From the NCBI RefSeq assembly GCF_028867965.1, contig NZ_JAPQNT010000005.1:186001-250000 (forward strand): 64,000 nt of DNA, written 5' to 3'. The position numbers were made by a program, and so were the translations under genes. Positions 43,941-52,899 of this stretch are shown piece after piece. This DNA is from Flavobacterium sp. SUN046. Its GTDB lineage: Bacteria > Bacteroidota > Bacteroidia > Flavobacteriales > Flavobacteriaceae. Numbering within the stretch: position 1 is the stretch's first letter; each line of letters opens with the position of its first letter. The notes beneath the pieces are model-generated. The model saw only the letters and a program-made list of their open reading frames with translations. It did no database searches and was not told the DNA's origin.

Positions 43941-46109
43941 TTACAACTTCTCTTTTATAAAATTCGTCATTTTATTAAACAACTGAATTCTAGTTTTTCC
44001 ACCAAAAATTCCGTGGTTTTTATCAGGATAAACTGCCCAATCAAATTGTTTATTTGCTTGAACTAAAGCTTCTATAAATTGCATCGAATTTTGAAAATGC
44101 ACATTATCATCCGCTGTTCCGTGAATTAAAAGGAAATTACCTTTTAACTTATCTGCAAAATTTATTGGCGAATTGGTATCATATCCACTTGCGTTTTCTT
44201 GTGGCGTTTGCATGTATCTTTCGGTGTAAATGCTGTCATAAAACCTCCAATTCGTAACCGGAGCAACTGCAATTGCCATTTTAAAAACATCAGCACCTTT
44301 CAAGATACAGTTACTTGCCATAAATCCGCCAAACGACCAGCCAAATATACCAATTCTAGTTTTATCTACATAACTATAATTTCCTATTACTTTAGCAGCA
44401 TCAATTTGATCTTCAACTTCATATTTTCCTAATTCTTTTTGAGTCACTTTTTTGAAAGCAGCTCCTTTAAAACCTGTTCCGCGTCCGTCAACACAAACCG
44501 TTATATAACCTTGTTGTGACAACATCATAAACCAATAATCATTAGTATCTAACCAATCATTAGCTACTTGTTGTGAACCTGGACCCGAATATTGATACAT
44601 AAAAACAGGATATTTTTTAGTAGCATCAAAATCTTTTGGTTTAATCATCCAAGCGTTTAATTTATTTCCTTTTTCTGTGGTTAATTCGAAAAATTCTTTG
44701 GTTGGTAAATTGTATTTTTTAAGTTTATCAACCAATAAAGTGTTGTCAACTATAGATTGAACTTGTCTGCCATCATTTGAATTATTCAATGTGTACGCTG
44801 GTGCTGAAGTTGCACTTGAATAGGTATTAATGAAATAATCGAAATTTGGACTAAATGTAGCCGTATTAGTTCCGACTTGTTGTGATAATTTCACTTTCTT
44901 TTTTCCGTCAAGCGAAATTTTATAAACGTCTCTTACAATCGAACCATTTTCTGTCGATTGATAATAAACGGTTTTATTTTTTTCATCAAAACCATAGTAA
45001 GCTGTAACTTCCCAATTTCCTTTAGTTACTTGATTTTTCAGTTTTCCTGTTTTATCGTATAGATAAATATGATTGTAGCCGTCCTTTTCAGAAGTCCAAA
45101 TAAAACTGTTGTCTTTTAAGAATGTTAAATTATCGGTTACATCAACATAGGCATTGTCTTTTTCGTTCATAATTACTTTGGCAACACCAGTAGTTCCATC
45201 GACAAATAGTAAATCTAAATTATCTTGATGGCGATTTAAAACTTGTGCACACAAAATATTTGCATCGTTTGTCCATTTCATTCTAGCAATATAAAAATCA
45301 GAATAGTTGCCTAAATTAATAGCCTTGGCAGATTTTGCAGCCACATCATATACAAATAAAGAAACAATTGCATTCTTTTCTCCAGCTTTAGGATATTTAA
45401 ATGTTTCTACTGTTGGGTACAAATCTTTCTTGTAAATATTCATTGTGAATTCAGGAACTGCACTTTCGTCAAAACGAATAAACGCTAATTTTTTACTATC
45501 AGCACTCCAATCGAAAGCTCTTACAAAGGCAAATTCTTCTTCATAAACCCAGTCGGTAATTCCGTTAATTATCGCATTTTTCTTTCCGTCAGAAGTTACT
45601 TGCGTAATTGCTTTGGAAGCAATATCATAAATAAATAAATTATTTTCTCTGGCAAATCCGATTTTAGTTCCGTCAGGCGAAAAAGTTGGTTCTTGCACTT
45701 TCTCTAAAACTTTTGTAAGTTCTTTGGTAGTCAAATTATATAAGAAATAATCGGCTGTAAACGAATGACGAAAAATCGGATTGGTATTGTTTGCAATTAA
45801 AATCTGCTTTTCATCGGCACTAAAAGTATAACTATCAATTCCGTCTGATAATTCTTTAGCATTTTTAGAATCAATTAAAGTCGAAACTTTCTTTAAAGTT
45901 GCATAATCGTAAAGATCGATTTGCTGGCTTCTTGTAGCCCTATCCGAATTTAGAACCGTGTACTGATTGGTGTTTTTCATTGCCTGCAATTCGTCCATTC
46001 CTTTGGCACGAAAAGCTCCGGTATAAATATCTTCTACAGTAATTTTTTGTTGTGCAACGACTGAAAAACTCGTTAAAACAAAGAGTGCAATAATGTTGGT
46101 AATTTTCAT
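43941..46109 (-). CDS. Dipeptidyl peptidase IV-type S9 serine peptidase
   Basis: A 722-residue exopeptidase with a signal peptide (FVLTSFSVVAQQ). An N-terminal eight-bladed propeller-like domain (about 30-480) has the double-Glu region DWVYEEEF that binds the peptide N-terminus in DPP IV. The catalytic alpha/beta-hydrolase domain has Ser592 in FGWSFGGFMASN, Asp about 667 in HGTADDNVHF and His699 in DKNHGIFGG. It removes N-terminal dipeptides, often Xaa-Pro, in the periplasm. Two POT carriers follow downstream on the same strand, which suggests a peptide-scavenging set with the TA pair inserted between them. Confidence 0.94.
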   Translation of the reverse strand: MKITNIIALFVLTSFSVVAQQKITVEDIYTGAFRAKGMDELQAMKNTNQYTVLNSDRATRSQQIDLYDYATLKKVSTLIDSKNAKELSDGIDSYTFSADEKQILIANNTNPIFRHSFTADYFLYNLTTKELTKVLEKVQEPTFSPDGTKIGFARENNLFIYDIASKAITQVTSDGKKNAIINGITDWVYEEEFAFVRAFDWSADSKKLAFIRFDESAVPEFTMNIYKKDLYPTVETFKYPKAGEKNAIVSLFVYDVAAKSAKAINLGNYSDFYIARMKWTNDANILCAQVLNRHQDNLDLLFVDGTTGVAKVIMNEKDNAYVDVTDNLTFLKDNSFIWTSEKDGYNHIYLYDKTGKLKNQVTKGNWEVTAYYGFDEKNKTVYYQSTENGSIVRDVYKISLDGKKKVKLSQQVGTNTATFSPNFDYFINTYSSATSAPAYTLNNSNDGRQVQSIVDNTLLVDKLKKYNLPTKEFFELTTEKGNKLNAWMIKPKDFDATKKYPVFMYQYSGPGSQQVANDWLDTNDYWFMMLSQQGYITVCVDGRGTGFKGAAFKKVTQKELGKYEVEDQIDAAKVIGNYSYVDKTRIGIFGWSFGGFMASNCILKGADVFKMAIAVAPVTNWRFYDSIYTERYMQTPQENASGYDTNSPINFADKLKGNFLLIHGTADDNVHFQNSMQFIEALVQANKQFDWAVYPDKNHGIFGGKTRIQLFNKMTNFIKEKL

Positions 46110-46275
46110 TTTTTAGATAGATTATAAAACGACATCAATTTTAGTGAAAATTTCGGAAATAATGGTAGTTTTTTGTGTTAAATACGAATTTTAGTATTTG
46201 TAATAATACGCTATGAACTTAAAGCACTTAACAAATTTATTTTTTTAAATAAATAAAAACTATTTGATAAATCAC

Positions 46276-46283
46276 TAAATTTG
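46276..46283 (+). promoter_or_regulatory. -7 box of the antitoxin-toxin-HMGR unit
   Basis: TAAATTTG, 17 bases before the antitoxin ATG. Genes at 46301, 46519 and 46819 then follow closely on the same strand. Confidence 0.4.
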
Positions 46284-46300
46284 TAACTTAATCTATTTTT

Positions 46301-46516
46301 ATGGAATCGATACACATAGAATTTCAACCTAATGTTAAAGAAAAACTTCTTGAATTTTTAAATTCTTTTTCTAAAAATGAATTAAAAATTGTTGAAGAAG
46401 AAAATTCATTTGAGGCAACTAAAAGTCTACTTCATCAAAGGTTAAAAGATTTAAAAGAAGGAAAAGTTAATTTAATTTCTATTGAAGATTACGAAAAATC
46501 ACTTGATCAAGATTGA
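46301..46516 (+). CDS. Putative antitoxin of a RelE/ParE-type pair
   Basis: A 71-residue acidic protein. The N-terminal half (MESIHIEFQPNVKEKLLEFL) looks like a short dimerisation segment. The tail LKDLKEGKVNLISIEDYEKS resembles the C-terminal toxin-wrapping end of small antitoxins that pair with RelE-like toxins. I do not recognise a named family. Identification rests mainly on its place directly before the toxin, whose ATG lies 2 bases after this stop. Confidence 0.65.
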   Translation: MESIHIEFQPNVKEKLLEFLNSFSKNELKIVEEENSFEATKSLLHQRLKDLKEGKVNLISIEDYEKSLDQD

Positions 46517-46518
46517 CT

Positions 46519-46800
46519 ATGAAAATTGTTTTAACTCCTTTTTTTATTTTAGATTTAGACAATCAAGTTCGATACATTTCAAAAGATAAACCACAAGCCG
46601 CTAAAAAGTTTAAAAAGGATTTGATTAGAAATTTAAAAAAAGATTTAAAAAACCCATTCCATTTTAAAAAATCAAATTATTTTGATGATGAATTAATAAG
46701 AGATTATGTATTTAAAGGTTATACAACTGTCTACAACATCAACGAAATAAGCAATATTATTGAAGTTTTCGGATTTATAAAATATAAAGAAACACTTTAA
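46519..46800 (+). CDS. RelE/ParE-family toxin
   Basis: A 93-residue basic protein from the ATG at 46519; an in-frame TTG at 46513 overlaps the antitoxin stop and is less likely. The RelE/ParE fold is suggested by the order VLTPFFILDLDNQVRYISKD, the long Lys-rich helix (AKKFKKDLIRNLKKD), and the terminal strands YVFKGYTTVYNINE and IEVFGFIKYKE. Such toxins cleave mRNA on the ribosome or inhibit gyrase. HMG-CoA reductase begins 18 bases downstream, so read-through is likely. Confidence 0.75.
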   Translation: MKIVLTPFFILDLDNQVRYISKDKPQAAKKFKKDLIRNLKKDLKNPFHFKKSNYFDDELIRDYVFKGYTTVYNINEISNIIEVFGFIKYKETL

Positions 46801-46818
46801 TAAATTCAATACTAAACA

Positions 46819-48135
46819 ATGAACAACTCCATTGCAGGATTCTCCAAATTCACGAAAGAAGAAAAAATTAATTGGATTGCCAATGAATATTTTACCAATC
46901 CACAAGAAGCTATTGCAATTATAAAACAATATTGGAACAGCAATGAAGCAGTACAAAAACTTCACGATGAATTTATAGAAAATACGATTTCAAATTTCTA
47001 TTTACCAATGGGAATTGCACCTAATTTTTTGGTTAACGGAAAATATTACACTATTCCAATGGTAATTGAAGAAAGTTCGGTTGTTGCCGCTGCTGCAAAA
47101 TCGGCTAAATTTTGGAGTACTCGTGGCGGATTTAAAGCAACTGTTTTAAGTTCTGAAAAAATTGGTCAAGTTCATTTTATTTATAAAGGTGAATTTGAAA
47201 AATTAGAAATCTTTTTCAAAACAATAAAAACAAAATTTTATTCTGAAACCGAAAGCATTACCAAAAACATGCAAAAACGTGGCGGCGGAATTTTAGATAT
47301 TGAGCTACGGAATAAAACTACCGAATTAGAAAATTACTACCAATTGCATGCTACCTTTGAAACTAAAGATTCAATGGGCGCAAATTTCATCAATTCTTGT
47401 TTGGAGCAATTTGCCAAAACTTTAGTTGAAGAAGCGCAATCATTTGAACCATTTTCAGAAGAAGAAAAAGGCATTCAAGTTGTAATGAGTATTTTATCTA
47501 ATTATGTTCCCAATTGTATTGTTCGCGCAGAAGTTTCCTGTAAAGTAGAAGAATTAGCAGAAAAGAAAATAGAAAATCCTGATGAGTTTGCGGCAAAATT
47601 TGTTCAAGCAGTTAAAATTGCAGAAATTGAACCATACAGAGCTGTTACCCACAACAAAGGTATTATGAACGGAATTGATGCTGTAGTTCTGGCTTCGGGA
47701 AATGATTTTCGTGCCGTTGAAGCTGGCGTTCATGCGTATGCTTCTCGTAAGGGAAAGTACTCAAGTTTATCACATGCAAAAATTGAAAACGGAATATTCA
47801 CTTTTTGGATGGAAATTCCATTAGCATTAGGTACCGTTGGCGGATTAACGTCTTTGCATCCATTAGTTAAAATGGCTTTAGAAATACTTGGCAAACCATC
47901 AGCACACGAATTAATGCAATTAGTAGCCGTTACTGGATTGGCTCAAAATTTTGCAGCATTACGTTCGTTAACTACAACCGGAATTCAAGAAGGTCACATG
48001 AAAATGCACATAAATAATATTTTAAATCAGTTTCAAACTTCTGATGAAGAACGTGTAATTATAAAAAAACATTTTGAAAACAATACTATTTCGCATGCAG
48101 CAGTTGTGGCATTTATTGAAAATTTAAGAAAATAA
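46819..48135 (+). CDS. Hydroxymethylglutaryl-CoA reductase, class II (degradative type)
   Basis: A 438-residue reductase linking HMG-CoA and mevalonate. Catalytic segments of class II enzymes are present: the Glu in VIEESSVVAAAAKSAKFW, the Lys in VTHNKGIMNGID, the Asp in ASGNDFRAVEAG, and LGTVGGLTSLHPLVKMAL with a final His segment in NTISHAAVVAF. In flavobacteria this enzyme is thought to work in the biosynthetic direction, giving mevalonate for isoprenoids. The following GHMP kinase supports that role. It is close to the toxin gene upstream (18 bases). Confidence 0.93.
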   Translation: MNNSIAGFSKFTKEEKINWIANEYFTNPQEAIAIIKQYWNSNEAVQKLHDEFIENTISNFYLPMGIAPNFLVNGKYYTIPMVIEESSVVAAAAKSAKFWSTRGGFKATVLSSEKIGQVHFIYKGEFEKLEIFFKTIKTKFYSETESITKNMQKRGGGILDIELRNKTTELENYYQLHATFETKDSMGANFINSCLEQFAKTLVEEAQSFEPFSEEEKGIQVVMSILSNYVPNCIVRAEVSCKVEELAEKKIENPDEFAAKFVQAVKIAEIEPYRAVTHNKGIMNGIDAVVLASGNDFRAVEAGVHAYASRKGKYSSLSHAKIENGIFTFWMEIPLALGTVGGLTSLHPLVKMALEILGKPSAHELMQLVAVTGLAQNFAALRSLTTTGIQEGHMKMHINNILNQFQTSDEERVIIKKHFENNTISHAAVVAFIENLRK

Positions 48136-48171
48136 CATGACTTGTCTGGCTTTGCAAAAGTTAAAAAAACA

Positions 48172-48205
48172 TTGACAAAGTTAAACATAAAACAAAATAA
48201 CTTTG
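48172..48205 (+). promoter_or_regulatory. Promoter of the GHMP kinase gene, with CTTTG-repeats downstream
   Basis: TTG (48172-48174), 23-base spacer, TAACTTTG (48198-48205). After the box an 8-base rhythm continues as CTTTGCGC CTTATCGA CTTTGTGG, then an A run and the ATG at 48233. The arrangement matches the one at 10332-10362. Confidence 0.6.
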
Positions 48206-48232
48206 CGCCTTATCGACTTTGTGGCAAAAAAT

Positions 48233-49147
48233 ATGAAACAAACATTTTACAGCAACGGAAAATTATTAATAACAGGCGAATATGTGGTTCTTGACGGTGC
48301 AAAAGCATTTGCTCTACCAACAAAATTTGGTCAAAATTTAATAATTGAAGAAGGCGAAAACAATACAATACTTTGGACAAGTTATGATCATGATGGAAGT
48401 ATATGGTTTGAAACAAACATTCCTTTTTCAAGAGTTATTGAAAAGAAAAAATCTGATTCTGAAAATAATATCAAAACTACTTTGATCGAAATTCTTCACG
48501 AAGCCTACCAATTAAATTCAAATTTTATTACCGCATCTAAAGGTTATAAAATCACGACTGAACTTACTTTTCCAAAATTTTGGGGATTGGGAACTTCTTC
48601 AACTTTAATAAACAATATAGCGCAATGGTTAAAAATTGACGCGTATCAGTTACTTAAAAAAAGTTTTGGTGGTAGCGGTTATGATTTGGCTTGCGCTCAA
48701 AATAATTCGCCAATTATTTATCAATTAATTGATGAACAACCTAACGTAGAATTAATCGATTTCCAGCCCAATTTTACTCGAAACCTATATTTTGTTTATT
48801 TAAACAAAAAACAAAGTAGTAAAACAGCAATTGCTTCTTATCTAAATCAAAGAGGCGCAATTGATTCTAAAATAAAATCTATCAATAAAATTACACAAAC
48901 AGTAATTCATGCTAAAGAAATAAAAGAATTTGAATTAGCTATAGAAAAACATGAAATTGAAATGAGCCTTATCCTTGAACTAGAAACAGTAAAAGAAATT
49001 TTGTTTAAAGATTTTAATGGAACTGTAAAAAGTCTTGGAGCTTGGGGCGGTGATTTTGTTTTAGCAATTTCAAATGAAAATCCAATTGATTATTTCAATA
49101 AACTTGGATATGAAACTGTGATTCCTTATCACGAAATGATACTATAA
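48233..49147 (+). CDS. GHMP-family kinase (mevalonate-pathway type)
   Basis: A 304-residue GHMP-superfamily kinase from the ATG at 48233 (MKQTFYSNGKLLITGEYVVL); a TTG at 48203 lies inside the promoter and is rejected. The GKLLITGEY start is typical. The GLGTSSTLINNIAQWL segment is the ATP loop, and GGSGYDLACAQNNSPIIY matches the group of flavobacterial kinases known for a GYDIA-like motif. Its neighbour HMG-CoA reductase points to mevalonate or phosphomevalonate as substrate, but the exact step is not resolved. Confidence 0.82.
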   Translation: MKQTFYSNGKLLITGEYVVLDGAKAFALPTKFGQNLIIEEGENNTILWTSYDHDGSIWFETNIPFSRVIEKKKSDSENNIKTTLIEILHEAYQLNSNFITASKGYKITTELTFPKFWGLGTSSTLINNIAQWLKIDAYQLLKKSFGGSGYDLACAQNNSPIIYQLIDEQPNVELIDFQPNFTRNLYFVYLNKKQSSKTAIASYLNQRGAIDSKIKSINKITQTVIHAKEIKEFELAIEKHEIEMSLILELETVKEILFKDFNGTVKSLGAWGGDFVLAISNENPIDYFNKLGYETVIPYHEMIL

Positions 49148-49164
49148 CTTCTGTCTAAAAAAAC

Positions 49165-49200
49165 AAAAAGCTCAAACTAAAATTTAGTTTGAGCTTTTTT
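49165..49200. terminator. Bidirectional terminator between GHMP kinase and ppiD
   Basis: AAAAAGCTCAAACTAAA (49165-49181) is complementary to TTTAGTTTGAGCTTTTT just downstream, with A and T runs on both sides. It serves the convergent genes. Confidence 0.9.
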
Positions 49201-49219
49201 ATTGAATATAACTTATATA

Positions 49220-51319
49220 TTAAAAGAATTCTAATCTGTTGTCTTCAATTTTAGCATCATTTTTCAACGCTGGAAATACTCTTCCGGCTGCTTGAGCATT
49301 ACTTGCTTTCAATTTGTTTACATAATCGTCGTACTTAGGCAATTTAGGCGCTTTTGTTACTGATTTTGTTTTAACAACATAAACTCCTGAATTTCCTTCT
49401 ATTGGAGCTGAAATTTTATTTACTGGAGAACCAAAAGCAGTTCCTACAACTTTAGCTTCCACACCAACTCCTGCAAGAACAGCATTTTCAACACTTGCTG
49501 CTGCTGCATTTTGAACTGTAGTAGCGTTAGCTTTAGCGATTGCTTCTAATGATGAGTCTTTCATCTTAGCAGTTATTAAAGCTGCTTTCTTTTTGTTTTT
49601 TATAATTCCTTCAACGCCTGGTTTAGCATCTTCAACAGTCATTAAACCTTTTTCGTTGATTTTTTTCAATCTTGCTATTACATTACCAACATTAACGATT
49701 TCAAATCTTTTAACATCTCCAACTTTAGTATCACTTGTGTAAGCCCATTTTATAATTTGTCTTTGGTTACCAGCGCTACCGAATGCTTCGTCCATTGCTT
49801 TTGCTTTTATTGCTGGATTAACAGTAAGTTTAGCAGCTTTGGCAACTGTTGCGAAATCTTTAGTTTGAGCATCCATTTCGAATTGAGTTGCTTTAGTGTA
49901 AGTTTCGTTAGAAGTAGTTTCAGACGGTTCAATTTTTTGGGCAATCGTAGCTAAACGAACTGCATCTTGCTTATCAGTTACGTTAATAATATGATAACCA
50001 AATTCAGTTTCAACCAAACCAATTTTTCCAATTGGATTACTGAAAACATAATCATCAAAAGGTTTTACCATTTGACCTTTAGAGAAAAACCCTAAATCTC
50101 CACCTTGTTGTGCAGAAGAATCGTCAGAATTGGTTAAAGCTAACATTACAAAACTTGAAGGATTTGCTTGTGCTTGAGCCAACAAACTTTCAGCTTTAGC
50201 TTTAGCTTGCTCTTTAGTTCTTTTCTCTTTTTGATTTTGAACTTTAGAACCTTCCCAACCAATTAATATGTGGCTAGCTTTAGCTTTAGCACCAGCTTTT
50301 CTTCCCATTGCTTTAGACAAATAGTAGTAATTACCACTGATATATGGTCCAAAAACTTCACCTTGTGGCAATGCAAATAATTGGTCTGCAAATTCAGCAG
50401 GCATATCTTGTTTAGTTACATAAGTACTATCGTAAGGTCGATCAGAATTTGCCGCAACAAACTCAGCTACGTTGGTAGCATTCTTGAAACTTGGCAACGT
50501 ATCGTTCTTTTTAGTCTCAGAATTGAAAACAATTTGTGGAGAAAGTAAAGCATTGATTTTAGCTTTCATTGCTTCTTGATCTTTTACAGATGGCTTGTCT
50601 TCAATTAAAACGTATTCAATTTCACGAGTTTCTTCTGACTTGTATTTCTTTTCATTCTTTTTAATATATTCTAAAATATCAGCATCAGTAACTTTTACAT
50701 CGCTATCTTTTACAGTAGAATATAAAACAGAAACGTAATCAAAATTTACTTTGTCTGCTTCTAATTTATATTTGAATTGACCGTCAGCAGTGGTAGTATA
50801 CATACCAGCTTTAATCATAGTGCTATAAATTTGAAATTTAGCATTAATCTGATCGCTTTCTTCTCTTTCTTCAAATGCTTTAGCTTGTTCAGGATTATTT
50901 TTAAAATATTCTTTAAATTTAGCGATATCAAACTTTCCTAATTGATTTAAAAACGTTGGATTTTTACCAATATTAGGATCTTTTTTCAAAAGTTCAATAA
51001 TATTATTTTCGCTAGTACGCACTCCAGCTTTTTCGAATTGTTCAGAGATTAAAGCAATTGCTACTTCTTGATCCCACATTTGGTTAGCCGCTTGAGTTTG
51101 AGTAACTGGTTGCCCATTTTGCCCATTTTTTTCAGCATTTGCTACTTTAATTCTAAATTGATCAAAAGAAATATCTTTTCCATTTATACTTCCAACGTCT
51201 TTAGATTGACTTTTAAATCCTTTTGTGAACAAATCTTGAACTACAAAAGCCAATAAAGCAAACCCAATAGCTAGTAAAAGTAATCCTGAGCGTTTTCTAA
51301 TTTTTTGTAAAACTGCCAT
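49220..51319 (-). CDS. PpiD-like periplasmic peptidyl-prolyl isomerase
   Basis: A 699-residue chaperone anchored by one N-terminal helix (LLLLAIGFALLAFVVQDLF). A SurA-N/PpiD-like helical domain follows (about 35-220). One clear parvulin domain starts KAKASHILIGW near residue 345 and ends with GDLGFFSKGQMVKPFDDYVF and ETEFGYHIINV. More degenerate rotamase-like sequence follows. It assists folding of secreted and outer-membrane proteins. It is downstream of the coaX-corC cluster on the minus strand, after a 108-base gap that may hold its own promoter. Confidence 0.9.
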   Translation of the reverse strand: MAVLQKIRKRSGLLLLAIGFALLAFVVQDLFTKGFKSQSKDVGSINGKDISFDQFRIKVANAEKNGQNGQPVTQTQAANQMWDQEVAIALISEQFEKAGVRTSENNIIELLKKDPNIGKNPTFLNQLGKFDIAKFKEYFKNNPEQAKAFEEREESDQINAKFQIYSTMIKAGMYTTTADGQFKYKLEADKVNFDYVSVLYSTVKDSDVKVTDADILEYIKKNEKKYKSEETREIEYVLIEDKPSVKDQEAMKAKINALLSPQIVFNSETKKNDTLPSFKNATNVAEFVAANSDRPYDSTYVTKQDMPAEFADQLFALPQGEVFGPYISGNYYYLSKAMGRKAGAKAKASHILIGWEGSKVQNQKEKRTKEQAKAKAESLLAQAQANPSSFVMLALTNSDDSSAQQGGDLGFFSKGQMVKPFDDYVFSNPIGKIGLVETEFGYHIINVTDKQDAVRLATIAQKIEPSETTSNETYTKATQFEMDAQTKDFATVAKAAKLTVNPAIKAKAMDEAFGSAGNQRQIIKWAYTSDTKVGDVKRFEIVNVGNVIARLKKINEKGLMTVEDAKPGVEGIIKNKKKAALITAKMKDSSLEAIAKANATTVQNAAAASVENAVLAGVGVEAKVVGTAFGSPVNKISAPIEGNSGVYVVKTKSVTKAPKLPKYDDYVNKLKASNAQAAGRVFPALKNDAKIEDNRLEFF

Positions 51320-51427
51320 TTCTATATATGTTAATTTTTTAATTCAGTTTGCGAAAATACAATTATCTGTGAAATAATTATAGTTGTAATGCTATAATTT
51401 ACAATAAAAAGTGATTTTTTTTTATTC

Positions 51428-52687
51428 TTACTCTAAAAGTGTCATTTTTACTACTTCGATTTTCTTATTTGTAGCTTCCTCAATTACAAATTGAAAGTCA
51501 TCTACGGTAATTTGATCGCCTTTTTGAGGAATTTCTTTTAGCGTATTCACAATATATCCGCCGAGAGTTCCATAAGAATCATTTTCGGGAATATTGAGTT
51601 TGTATTGCTCATTAAGATATTCAACATCTAATCGTGCTGAAAAAATATAATTCTTTTCATCTAGCTGCGTTTCAATAAGCGCTTCATCGCTATCGTGCTC
51701 ATCTTCAATTTCTCCAAATAGTTCTTCGATAATATCTTCAATAGTAATTATACCGGCTGTTCCGCCATATTCATCTAAAACCACGGCAACACTTTTACGC
51801 TTTTTTGTCAATAAATTTAGAACATCTTTAATGAAAATTGTTTCTGGAACAAACTCAACAGTAATCATAACCGACTTAATACTACGCGGTTTTTTAAATA
51901 ATTCAAACGAATGTACGTAGCCAATAATATCGTCTAGTGAATTTTGGTACACCAATATTTTAGAATAACCTGTTGAGATAAAAAGTTCTTTTAGCTCGGT
52001 CACCGAATCATAGATATCAACTGCAACAAGTTCGGTTCTTGGTGTCATAATATCTCGCGCTTTAACTCCAGAAAATTCTAATGCATTTTGAAATATTTGA
52101 ATTTCAGAATCGACTTCTTCATTATCATCAACACTACTCATTTGTTCATTAATAAAATTTCCTAATTCGCCTTTACTAAAAAATGATGGTGTGTAATCGC
52201 CTTCGGTTTTAAAGAATTTTTTTAGAATAAAATCAGAAATCCAAATAATAAAAGTTGAAATATAATTAAATGCTACAAAGAAAATATAACTCGGAATTGC
52301 AAAAATCTTCATCAAACTATTAGCATAAATTTGAAAGAAAACTTTAGGTAAAAACTCAGCTGTAAACAAAACAATTAAAGTTGAAATAACCGTTTGGGTT
52401 AGTAAACTTGATAAGTCAGACAAATGAAATGAAAAGGTTTTAATCCATTTCATCAATAAATCGCCCATGAAGAAGCCGTAAACTACCATAGAAACATTAT
52501 TTCCAACAAGCATTGTTGCAATAAATTTAGATGGTTTTTCAGTAAGTTTAGTAAGTATTCTAGACAAAAAATTGTCTTGTTTTTTCTCTATTTCAAGAAA
52601 AATTTTGTTGGAAGAAACGAATGCAATTTCCATTCCTGAGAAAAAGGCACAATGAAGTAAGCATACTATGATTACAACAATTTCCAT
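51428..52687 (-). CDS. CorC/HlyC-type hemolysin-family protein (DUF21-CBS-CorC_HlyC)
   Basis: A 419-residue membrane protein. The DUF21 domain has four hydrophobic stretches in residues 1-140. Two CBS repeats follow, including GVKARDIMTPRTELVAVDIY and DEYGGTAGIITIEDIIEELF. The C-terminal CorC_HlyC domain runs from about 345 to the end. Relatives take part in divalent-cation homeostasis, and GldE of gliding bacteria is a member. The usual GldE neighbours (ssb, gldD) are absent, so I do not call it GldE. It ends the lptC operon. Confidence 0.88.
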   Translation of the reverse strand: MEIVVIIVCLLHCAFFSGMEIAFVSSNKIFLEIEKKQDNFLSRILTKLTEKPSKFIATMLVGNNVSMVVYGFFMGDLLMKWIKTFSFHLSDLSSLLTQTVISTLIVLFTAEFLPKVFFQIYANSLMKIFAIPSYIFFVAFNYISTFIIWISDFILKKFFKTEGDYTPSFFSKGELGNFINEQMSSVDDNEEVDSEIQIFQNALEFSGVKARDIMTPRTELVAVDIYDSVTELKELFISTGYSKILVYQNSLDDIIGYVHSFELFKKPRSIKSVMITVEFVPETIFIKDVLNLLTKKRKSVAVVLDEYGGTAGIITIEDIIEELFGEIEDEHDSDEALIETQLDEKNYIFSARLDVEYLNEQYKLNIPENDSYGTLGGYIVNTLKEIPQKGDQITVDDFQFVIEEATNKKIEVVKMTLLE

Positions 52688-52691
52688 TTAT

Positions 52692-52898
52692 CTAAGGTTG
52701 TTTCGACTTATTTTGTTTGTCGTAATTTTCAAATTTTTTGGCAAATTTATTTCTGAAGAAAAAAGTGAAAAAAGCTAATCCAGCCAAAATAACACTTAGC
52801 CATGGTTTGTCTACATCATTCCATTTATAAATTGCGTCGCCTGCCATAACGAAACCAATAACTAAGTAAAGATATTTTGTAATATTTAAGTAATTCAT
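52692..52898 (-). CDS. Small two-helix membrane protein
   Basis: A 68-residue protein with two hydrophobic segments (about 8-22 and 33-48) and a basic C-terminal tail rich in Lys, Asn and Gln. I do not recognise a family. It lies 1 base after lptC and 4 bases before the CorC-like gene, so it is part of the operon. A link to LPS export or membrane stress is suggested only by position. Confidence 0.65.
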   Translation of the reverse strand: MNYLNITKYLYLVIGFVMAGDAIYKWNDVDKPWLSVILAGLAFFTFFFRNKFAKKFENYDKQNKSKQP

Positions 52899-52899
52899 A

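Noticed and set aside
46693..46965. Minus-strand frame across the toxin/HMGR junction
   Set aside because: Overlaps two supported plus-strand genes and looks like their complement only.
51428..52687. Assignment of the CorC-like protein as GldE
   Set aside because: GldE belongs to the same family but its typical neighbours (ssb, gldD) are absent; operon context fits the lptC cluster.
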